Source of the DNA: VGRF01 sp964460485
GTDB taxonomy: Bacteria; Myxococcota_A; UBA9160; UBA6930
Direction of reading: 5' to 3'
Length of the DNA stretch: 11,282 nt
NCBI GenBank assembly: GCA_964460485.1
Contig: CAYWRY010000135.1
Span: 1-11,282 of the forward strand
Shown here: positions 1-4,815 of the stretch, in pieces
Position numbering within the stretch: the stretch's first letter is position 1
How the letters are laid out: each line of letters starts with the position of its first letter
Notes under the pieces: generated by a model
The model's input: only the letters and a program-made list of their open reading frames with translations
What the model was told of the DNA's origin: nothing
Database searches by the model: none
Translations under genes and position numbers: made by a program

Positions 1-233
1 AGTCGTCGATCGAGAAGATCTTCTGGAGCGAGTACGCGAAGCGGCTCACCGACACGGCGCTCGAGCTGCTCGGCCCGCAGGCGCAGATCCTCGATCACCA
101 CCCGAGCGCGCGCCCCGACGTGAACTGGGCCTACGAATACCTGTGGACCCGCGCCGGCACGATCTACTCGGGGTCGAGCGAGATCCAGCGCAACATCATC
201 GCGAAGCGCGTGCTGCGAATGCCGACGAAGTGA
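1..233 (+). CDS. Acyl-CoA dehydrogenase, C-terminal end (5' partial)
   Basis: The gene runs in from the left edge; its last 76 codons are visible (first full codon at position 3, TGA at 231-233). The peptide ends with IYSGSSEIQRNIIAKRVL, the C-terminal signature of the FAD-dependent acyl-CoA dehydrogenase family, which introduces the alpha,beta double bond into acyl-CoA thioesters in the cytoplasm. In medium- and short-chain enzymes the catalytic base is the Glu of a Tyr-Glu-Gly motif here; this protein has Tyr-Ser-Gly. The base must therefore lie elsewhere, as in long-chain, isovaleryl and several actinobacterial FadE/ChsE types, or belong to a partner subunit. It is followed after 13 bases by a second, shorter acyl-CoA dehydrogenase, an arrangement known from heteromeric steroid side-chain enzymes such as ChsE1-ChsE2. 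The family is secure. Substrate and full length cannot be judged. Confidence 0.93.
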   Translation, partial: SSIEKIFWSEYAKRLTDTALELLGPQAQILDHHPSARPDVNWAYEYLWTRAGTIYSGSSEIQRNIIAKRVLRMPTK

Positions 234-246
234 GAGAGGGACCACG

Positions 247-1323
247 ATGCGATTCGCACTCGACGAAGACCGCGCCCTGCTCGCCCGCTCGACCCGCGAG
301 CTGCTCGAGAAGGAGGCGCCGCTCGCGACGAACCGGCAGATCATGGAGGGCGAGCCCGCCGGCTTTTCTGCGCCGCTGTTCCGGAAGCTCGGCGAGCTCG
401 GCTATCCGAGCCTCTTGCTGAGCGAGGCCGAGGGCGGCCTCGGGCCGATCGCCTTCGCCGCGGTGCTCCACGAGATGGGCCGCGTCGCACTGCCCGGCCC
501 CTTCCTCGACCTCGCGCTGGCGATCCGGGTGCTCGCGAGCGGAACGGGCGACGCCGCGAAGCGGTGGCTGGCGAAGGCGGCGGCGGGCGAGGCGCTGGTC
601 GTGCTCGCGCGCGGCGAGTCGCTCGTCTCGGGGGATGCCGGCTCTCCCACCACCACGTTCGCCGGCGGTCGCGTCTGCGGCGTGAAGCGCTTCGTGCCCT
701 TCGGTGCGCAGGCGGACGCGCTGCTGGTCGAGACGACCGGCGGCGTCGTGCTGGTGGAGCGGCCGGCGGGCGGCTGGAACGCGAAGCCGCTTCCCACCAT
801 CGATCACGCCCAGCGCTTCGCGGAGATCGCCCTCGATGCGCCGGGCGCCCTCGTCTGCGACGGCGCCGACGCCCGTCGCGCGATGGGCGAGGTCGACCGG
901 CTCGGCGCGCTCGGGGCCGCCGCGCTGCTGCTCGGCCTGATGGAGCGCGCGCAGGAGATCACCGTCGCCTACACGATGGAGCGCCACGCCTTCGGCGCGC
1001 CGATCGCCATCAACCAGGCGCTCCAGCACCGCGCGGCGGACATGGTGCTGCAAGTGGAGAGCGCGCGGGCGGCCGTCTACCGCGCCGCGTTCGCGGTGGA
1101 GCGCGGCACGCAGGACGCGGCCTACCTCGCCACGGTCGCGAAGGCGTGGGCCGGCCCGGCGGCGCGGCTCGTCTGCGGCGAGGCGATCCAGATGCACGGC
1201 GGCGTCGGGTTCACCTGGGAGTACGACCCCCACGTCTTTCTGAAGCGCGTAAAGACCCTCGAGCAGTTCTACGGCTCCACCCGCACCCAACTCGAGCACG
1301 CCCTCCAAGCGCGCGGCTTCTGA
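247..1323 (+). CDS. Acyl-CoA dehydrogenase family protein (short partner subunit type)
   Basis: This is a 358-residue protein. ATG 247 follows a purine-rich AGAGGG (235-240) by six bases and lies 13 bases after the preceding acyl-CoA dehydrogenase stop, so the two are almost certainly co-transcribed. The N-terminal helical domain has LGYPSLLLSEAEGGLG (residues 51-66). The C-terminal domain has ERHAFGAPIAINQALQHR (245-262), resembling the family's R-x-x-FG-x-PI-x-x-x-Q-x-x-x-H pattern, and QMHGGVGFTWEYDPHVFLKR (315-334). The usual Tyr-Glu-Gly-Thr site reads FYGST (341-345), so the canonical Glu is absent. The middle domain also lacks an obvious TEP-x-x-GSD flavin/substrate motif. It probably works as one half of a heteromer with the upstream protein. 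Function as a standalone enzyme is doubtful. The stop codon at 1321-1323 coincides with the first base triplet of a repeat array. Confidence 0.92.
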   Translation: MRFALDEDRALLARSTRELLEKEAPLATNRQIMEGEPAGFSAPLFRKLGELGYPSLLLSEAEGGLGPIAFAAVLHEMGRVALPGPFLDLALAIRVLASGTGDAAKRWLAKAAAGEALVVLARGESLVSGDAGSPTTTFAGGRVCGVKRFVPFGAQADALLVETTGGVVLVERPAGGWNAKPLPTIDHAQRFAEIALDAPGALVCDGADARRAMGEVDRLGALGAAALLLGLMERAQEITVAYTMERHAFGAPIAINQALQHRAADMVLQVESARAAVYRAAFAVERGTQDAAYLATVAKAWAGPAARLVCGEAIQMHGGVGFTWEYDPHVFLKRVKTLEQFYGSTRTQLEHALQARGF

Positions 1324-1398
1324 CTTCGGTGACTTCGGGGACGTTCATACCTGCTTGTGACTTCGGGGACGTTCATACCTGCTTGTGACTTCGGGGAC
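1321..1398. repeat. 28-bp tandem repeat array between genes, possibly REP-like
   Basis: Four copies of TGACTTCGG start at 1321, 1330, 1358 and 1386. The copies at 1330-1357 and 1358-1385 are identical 28-bp units that begin TGACTTCGGGGAC and end TTCATACCTGCTTG. The first copy is cut after nine bases. The last copy keeps TGACTTCGGGGAC and then changes to AGTCCTGAGG. The repeat is less GC-rich than its surroundings and sits between two genes of one operon. GGGGAC-containing repeats of this look are, from memory, associated with REP sequences and IS200-like (Y1/RAYT) transposases in high-GC genomes. That link is inference, and no transposase gene is in the window. There are no spacers, so it is not a CRISPR array. 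Confidence 0.85.
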
Positions 1399-1405
1399 AG
1401 TCCTG

Positions 1406-1411
1406 AGGAGG
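1406..1411 (+). promoter_or_regulatory. Shine-Dalgarno of the SDR gene (decides its start)
   Basis: A perfect AGGAGG lies nine bases before ATG 1421. The reading frame is open further upstream to ATG 1385, but that part would encode twelve residues read from the tandem repeat and has no family match. The SD therefore places the true start at 1421. Confidence 0.85.
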
Positions 1412-1420
1412 AGCCAAGCC

Positions 1421-2197
1421 ATGCGCCTCGCGGATCGCGTCGCCGTCGTCACCGGCGCCGGCTCGGGCATCGGCCGCGCCATCGCGCAGGCCTTCGCGCG
1501 CGAGGGCGCCACGCTCGCGGTGCTGGACGTGCGCGAGCCCGCCGCCCAGGAGACCGTCGCCCTGCTCGGCGCGGGCAAGCATCGCGCCTTCACTTGCGAC
1601 GTGGCGGACGGCGCCGCCGTGGCGCGCGCCTTCGACGCGATCGACGCCGCCTACGGGCGCATCGACGTGGTGGTGAACAACGCCGGCGTCGACAAGACGC
1701 CGGGCGACGGCATGGACGCGCTGATCGAGAACCGCGGCCTGGTGACCCCCTTCATGAGCGACGAGGCATTTCAGCGCATGATGGCGATCAACGTGTTCGG
1801 CGTGTTCGCCTGCACGCGCGAGGGCGTGAAGCGCATGCTGCGCGACCGGCGCGGCGGCGCGATCGTGAACATGTCGAGCATCGCCGGGCTCACCAGCCAG
1901 GGCGTCGCCCACTACTCCGCGTCGAAGTCCGCGGTGCTGGGTCTCACGCGCGCGACCGCGCGCGAGCTCGGGCCCCACGGCATCCGCGTGAACGCGATCT
2001 GCCCGGGCGTGATCGACACGCCGATGGCGGCGGGCGTGCCCGAGGCGGCGATGAAGCCGCTGCTCGGCGCAACGCCGCTGCGGCGCATCGGCAAGCCCGA
2101 GGACATCGCGAACGCCGCCGTCTACCTCGCCTGCGACGAGTCGAGCTTCGTCACCGGACAGTGGATCTCGCCGAACGGCGGGCTGGTGATGGTGTGA
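1421..2197 (+). CDS. Classical SDR family NAD(P)-dependent oxidoreductase
   Basis: The 258-residue length is typical for a classical short-chain dehydrogenase/reductase, a cytoplasmic enzyme that interconverts hydroxyl and keto groups with NAD(P)H. The cofactor motif TGAGSGIG is at residues 11-18. Asp36 after beta-2 (VLDV) favours NAD(H) over NADP(H), NNAG is at 86-89, and the catalytic set is Asn124, Ser152, Tyr165 and Lys169 (YSASK). The PG-x-x-x-TPM loop is at 195-202, and the family's terminal DGG appears as NGG. The loop after NNAG (about 91-116) is roughly a dozen residues longer than usual and may shape the substrate pocket. It lies downstream of two acyl-CoA dehydrogenases, which suggests oxidation of a 3-hydroxyacyl-CoA or a ring alcohol such as a steroid. 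The substrate is not determinable. The gene is separated from the preceding one only by the tandem repeat, whose insertion may have altered operon continuity. Confidence 0.95.
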   Translation: MRLADRVAVVTGAGSGIGRAIAQAFAREGATLAVLDVREPAAQETVALLGAGKHRAFTCDVADGAAVARAFDAIDAAYGRIDVVVNNAGVDKTPGDGMDALIENRGLVTPFMSDEAFQRMMAINVFGVFACTREGVKRMLRDRRGGAIVNMSSIAGLTSQGVAHYSASKSAVLGLTRATARELGPHGIRVNAICPGVIDTPMAAGVPEAAMKPLLGATPLRRIGKPEDIANAAVYLACDESSFVTGQWISPNGGLVMV

Positions 2198-2213
2198 GGC
2201 GCGGCCGCACGCC

Positions 2214-2672
2214 GTGAGCGAAGCGCTCCCGCCCACGCGACTCGCCTCGCTCGCCGACCTCGACGCCTTGGCGCCGTTGCTCGACGCCTACCGCCAGTTC
2301 TACGAGCAGCCGCCGGATCTCGCGCGGGCGCGCGCCTACCTCGGCGAGCGCATGGCGCGCGGCGAGTGCGTGGTCTACGTGGCGCTCGGCGCCGGCGGCG
2401 AGATCGTGGGCTTCACGCTGCTCTACCCGACGTTCACGTCGGTGGGCACCGGCCGCATCTTCGTGCTGAACGATCTGTTCGTGGCCCCGGCCGCGCGCGG
2501 CGCGCGGGCGAGCGTCGCGCTGCTCGAGGCCGCGAAGACGCACGCGCGCGCCGCCGGTGCGCAGCGCCTCTCGCTCCGCACCGCGCACGACAACGCGCGC
2601 GCGCAGCGCGTCTACGAGCGCAACGGCTGGGCCCTCGAGCGCAAGTTCCGCCAGTACGACTTTCCGCTGTGA
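2214..2672 (+). CDS. GNAT family N-acetyltransferase
   Basis: This 152-residue protein starts at GTG 2214, 16 bases after the SDR stop. No strong Shine-Dalgarno is visible, and the next in-frame ATG would remove about 46 residues of the fold. The GNAT core is clear: beta-4 RIFVLNDLFVAP (81-92), the acetyl-CoA pyrophosphate loop ARGARASVALLEAAK (94-108), and the C-terminal DNARAQRVYERNGW (126-139), the usual N-x-x-A-x-x-x-Y-x-x-x-G-[WF] signature. In the loop, the second Gly of the common R-G-x-G-x-G/A pattern is Arg98, so the site is slightly degenerate. The family transfers acetyl groups from acetyl-CoA to amines or protein N-termini; the acceptor is unknown here. It is probably the last gene of the plus-strand operon, since a stem-loop follows and the next gene is convergent. 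Confidence 0.9.
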   Translation: MSEALPPTRLASLADLDALAPLLDAYRQFYEQPPDLARARAYLGERMARGECVVYVALGAGGEIVGFTLLYPTFTSVGTGRIFVLNDLFVAPAARGARASVALLEAAKTHARAAGAQRLSLRTAHDNARAQRVYERNGWALERKFRQYDFPL

Positions 2673-2686
2673 AGCGGGCGCGCGCG

Positions 2687-2705
2687 GCGGCGCTCTTCGC
2701 GCCGC
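2687..2705. terminator. GC-rich stem-loop between convergent genes
   Basis: GCGGCGC (2687-2693), loop TCTTC, then GCGCCGC (2699-2705) forms a perfect 7-bp GC stem. It starts 15 bases past the GNAT stop and lies 27 bases past the end of the convergent TPR gene, so it could end transcription from both sides. There is no U-run, so intrinsic termination is only a suggestion, and such stems can arise by chance in very GC-rich DNA. Confidence 0.4.
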
Positions 2706-2731
2706 GCAGACGCGGCCGAGGGCGGCGCGAC

Positions 2732-3487
2732 TTACGCCGCGTGGCCCGGCAGCGCGGGCTTCAGCGCGAGCACGACGCCGCGCCGCGCGGGCGCGGAGTT
2801 GGCGCGGGCGAGGCGCACGTGCGGCGCGTTCGGCGCGGGCGGACGCGCGCTCACCAGCGCGCGCAGCCACGCCCAGACGCGCGCCGCGCCCGGCGCCACG
2901 CGCAGCTCTTCCCAGCGGATGCGGCGCACGAGGTCGGGGCGCACGGCGCGCGCGGCGGCGAGCGAGGCGAGTGCCGCGGCTCGCTCCCCCGCGCGCGCCT
3001 CGCAGCGCGCGAGGTCGATGCGCGCGTCGAAGTCGCTGGGGTCGAGGGCCAGCGCGCGCCTCAGCAGGTCGGCGGCCACGCACGCGTCGCCGCGCTTCCG
3101 GTAGTGCCCCCGCCCGGTGAGCAGCGCGAGCTTCGCATCGACGATGCGGCCGCGCACGCGCTCGAGCTCGGCGATCGAGAGCCAGACCACCGCGTTGCGC
3201 GGCATGTGCGTCGCCGCCTCGCGGTAGACGCCGACCGCCTTGTCCGAATGACCGGTGCGCGTGAAGGCGTCGGCCGCGCCGCGGTAGGCCTGCCACGCGC
3301 GGTCGGGCTCGGCCGCCTGGGCGAACAGCGGCGCGATGCGCCGCAGCAGCTCGGGGTTCTCCGGCTCCGCCTTCAGCACGCGCTCGTAACAAGTGATCGC
3401 CTCGTGGAAGCGGCCCCGGCGCCGCGCGCGGGCGGCGGCGTCGAGCAGGCGGGCGCGGTCGTACGGTTCGGCGCTGAGCAGGCCCAT
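2732..3487 (-). CDS. Tetratricopeptide (TPR) repeat protein
   Basis: This is a 251-residue soluble protein with no signal peptide or membrane segment. Helical-pair repeats run from about residue 12 to 184: GRFHEAITCYERVLKAEPEN (25-44) is a good TPR, followed by weaker units around 46-79, 80-113 (HSDKAVGVYREAATHMPRNA) and 133-184 (LLRRALALDPSDFDARIDLA). TPRs are protein-protein interaction scaffolds, and no partner or catalytic domain is visible. The last 65 residues are Arg/Ala/Pro-rich without repeats. The reading frame opens at ATG 3520, but GGAGGAC sits five bases before ATG 3487, so the shorter form is preferred. The gene is convergent to the GNAT gene and separated by 200 bases from the pseudogene upstream. 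It is probably transcribed on its own. Specific function is unknown. Confidence 0.85.
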   Translation of the reverse strand: MGLLSAEPYDRARLLDAAARARRRGRFHEAITCYERVLKAEPENPELLRRIAPLFAQAAEPDRAWQAYRGAADAFTRTGHSDKAVGVYREAATHMPRNAVVWLSIAELERVRGRIVDAKLALLTGRGHYRKRGDACVAADLLRRALALDPSDFDARIDLARCEARAGERAAALASLAAARAVRPDLVRRIRWEELRVAPGAARVWAWLRALVSARPPAPNAPHVRLARANSAPARRGVVLALKPALPGHAA

Positions 3488-3490
3488 GGG

Positions 3491-3497
3491 GTCCTCC
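3491..3497 (-). promoter_or_regulatory. Shine-Dalgarno of the TPR gene (decides its start)
   Basis: Read on the minus strand this is GGAGGAC, with GGAGG ending five bases before ATG 3487. The upstream alternative ATG at 3520 would add eleven residues and has no comparable site, so 3487 is taken as the start. Confidence 0.75.
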
Positions 3498-3539
3498 GGC
3501 GAGCGGGTCGACGTTCCCATCGGCGCCGGCGCGGCGCGC

Positions 3540-3561
3540 TCGCGTGATCGCGTTCACGCGA
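3540..3561. promoter_or_regulatory. 22-bp inverted repeat upstream of the TPR gene (possible operator)
   Basis: TCGCGTGA (3540-3547) and its exact reverse complement TCACGCGA (3554-3561) flank a 6-base centre. The element lies 53 bases upstream of the TPR start codon, a suitable place for a regulator site or a 5' RNA hairpin. No regulator is known for it, and no convincing -35/-10 pair was found around it. Confidence 0.4.
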
Positions 3562-3568
3562 AATTGCG

Positions 3569-3582
3569 GCGACCGCGGTCGC
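3569..3582. promoter_or_regulatory. 14-bp palindrome GCGACC-GC-GGTCGC, copy 1
   Basis: GCGACCGCGGTCGC is a perfect 14-bp palindrome 82 bases upstream of the TPR start. The same arms with a different centre (GG) recur at 8310-8323 in the tetR upstream region. It may be a binding site of a dimeric regulator. The alternative is chance in GC-rich DNA. Confidence 0.3.
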
Positions 3583-3654
3583 GGCGAGCGGGAGGACTTG
3601 CCGGCCGGCGAGCATCGCCGAGCCCTGGGATCCCGCGACCGGCAGCGGCTGCGC

Positions 3655-3684
3655 AGGTCGACTGCGGTCGGACTCGATCGACCT
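3655..3684 (-). terminator. Weak inverted repeat just after the flavoprotein pseudogene
   Basis: AGGTCGA (3655-3661) and TCGACCT (3678-3684) form a 7-bp inverted repeat around a 16-base loop, directly 3' of the pseudogene stop on the minus strand. It could be the transcription end of the SnoaL/flavoprotein unit. There is no U-run and the loop is long, so support is weak. Confidence 0.2.
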
Positions 3685-3687
3685 CGC

Positions 3688-4165
3688 TCACGCGCGCGCG
3701 AGCGCATCGGCCATGCGGTCCGCGACCTCGAAACCCCAGCGGCCCAGGCTGAGGCCGCCGTTGGCGTTCACGTCGAAACCCGGGAAGAAGAGCGGTGGCT
3801 CGACGCTGGAGGCGCAGCGCCCGTCGGTGATCGGGTACAGCAGCCCCGTCTCGGGACGCGCGGCGAGCAGCCGCTCAGGCTCGGCGAGCAGCTCGTCGAC
3901 GCGCGTAGGCCTCGAAGTAGGCGACCAGCTCGTCGCGCTTCGAGAAGATCCCGTAGCTCGCGCGCTCGCCGCCGTCGTCCGGCAGGTCGTGGAACGGCGA
4001 GTGGAGCTGGATGCGGTCGTCGTTCGTGCGCCAGAACTCGCCCACGTTCGCGCCCTGCTCGAGCAGCGCAAAGCGCGGGGCGCCGCGCTGGCGCAGGCGG
4101 GCCGCCGTGCCGAGGCCCGCGAAGCCCGCGCCGATCACGAGCGCGTCGAGCAGCTCGCCGCTCAC
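3688..4165 (-). pseudogene. NAD(P)/FAD-dependent oxidoreductase (flavin monooxygenase-like), internal deletion and frameshift
   Basis: Two pieces of one flavoprotein lie in different frames. From GTG 4165 about 89 residues read as a normal N-terminus: ALVIGAGFAGLGTAARL carries the FAD dinucleotide motif G-x-G-x-x-G, followed by EQGANVGEFWRTNDDRIQLH and a segment ending FEAYAR. This frame then stops at 3875 after a few unrelated residues. From about 3897 a different frame gives the family's C-terminal end: LLYPITDGRCASSVEPPLFF and GFDVNANGGLSLGRWGFEVA, to TGA at 3688-3690. Together they make about 160 residues, against roughly 350-450 for the family. The central region with the NADPH-binding G-x-G-x-x-S/G fold is gone, and the total of 478 bases is not a multiple of three. 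The start overlaps the stop of the SnoaL-like gene (GTGA), so the intact ancestor was translationally coupled to it. An assembly collapse is the alternative. Confidence 0.8.
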
Positions 4166-4737
4166 CGCGCCGCCCGCGCGCGCCCCGCGCGCGCCCGGCG
4201 CCCCCGCGTTCTCGTGCGCCGCGCTCCCGCGCGCAGCGCCGCGAGCAGCTCGTACACGACGTCGCCTGGACCGCGCTCCCCGCGCAGATGTCCCGGCGCG
4301 ATCGGGAAGCGACCCGCCTCGTCGTCGACGCGCGACCACTCGGTGACGCACACGCGCCGCGCGATCTTCCACGCGCCGCGCCGGCGTTCGAAGCGGTCCA
4401 CGTAGCGCACGCCCACCACCAGGTTGAGGCTGGGCCGCGGATCGGGGCTGCGATGGAAGGCGAGCGCGTAGCTCTCGGCTACCGCGGCGTCGCCAACCAC
4501 CTCGATCAGCACGTTCCCGAGGAAGTGCATGGTCGACTCGAAGCGGGGCAGCAGCTTCGCCACCCAGTCCACGAACTCGTCGCGCGTGCCCGCGAAGCCG
4601 CCGTGGGAGTCGGTGGCGTCCGGCCAGTAACAATCGCGCACCGCCTCGAGGTCGAGGCGGTCGATGCCGCGGCAGTACCGCTGGAGGACGTCCTCGATCT
4701 CGCGCCGGGCGAGCAGAGCGGCGACGGCGGCAGGCAT
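4162..4737 (-). CDS. SnoaL-like / NTF2-fold family protein
   Basis: This 191-residue protein begins at ATG 4737. A GTG at 4746 is an alternative, and no clear Shine-Dalgarno was seen for either. It matches the SnoaL-like NTF2-fold pattern: IEDVLQRYCRGIDRLDLEAV (14-33), DCYWPDATDSHGGFAGTRDE (35-54), HFLGNVLIEVVGD (71-83) and VRYVDRFERRRGAWKIARR (110-128). The cone-shaped fold serves as a dehydratase, isomerase or hydroxylase domain in polyketide, steroid and aromatic pathways, but many members are uncharacterised. The family is usually about 150-160 residues; the last 25 or so residues here are an Arg/Ala-rich tail of low complexity. A frame change near 4230 would join it in frame to the flavoprotein through a Gly/Ala linker, so a lost fusion is conceivable. 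It overlaps the flavoprotein pseudogene by four bases. A TAGCGT seven bases before the ATG could be its -10. Confidence 0.82.
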   Translation of the reverse strand: MPAAVAALLARREIEDVLQRYCRGIDRLDLEAVRDCYWPDATDSHGGFAGTRDEFVDWVAKLLPRFESTMHFLGNVLIEVVGDAAVAESYALAFHRSPDPRPSLNLVVGVRYVDRFERRRGAWKIARRVCVTEWSRVDDEAGRFPIAPGHLRGERGPGDVVYELLAALRAGARRTRTRGRRARAGRARAAR

Positions 4738-4744
4738 TCCGGGC

Positions 4745-4750
4745 ACGCTA
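4745..4750 (-). promoter_or_regulatory. Possible -10 element of the SnoaL-like gene
   Basis: The minus strand reads TAGCGT, fitting the TAnnnT -10 pattern, with seven bases between it and ATG 4737. The transcript would start at or next to the start codon (leaderless), which would fit the missing Shine-Dalgarno. No clear -35 was found, so this is a suggestion only. Confidence 0.3.
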
Positions 4751-4815
4751 TCGCCGCCTGCGCGCTGCGCACGTGCGCGGCCGACGCCGCGCATTCGGGC
4801 GCCCACCTCCGCCCG

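Noticed and set aside
196..1308. A 370-codon minus-strand frame
   Set aside because: It is the antisense shadow of the second acyl-CoA dehydrogenase and has the composition of a non-coding frame.
1321..1400. CRISPR array
   Set aside because: The 28-bp units are directly adjacent with no spacers, and no cas gene is nearby.
2366..3547. A 393-codon plus-strand frame over the TPR gene
   Set aside because: It starts inside the GNAT gene in another frame and runs antisense to the TPR gene. The TPR helices in the minus frame are convincing.
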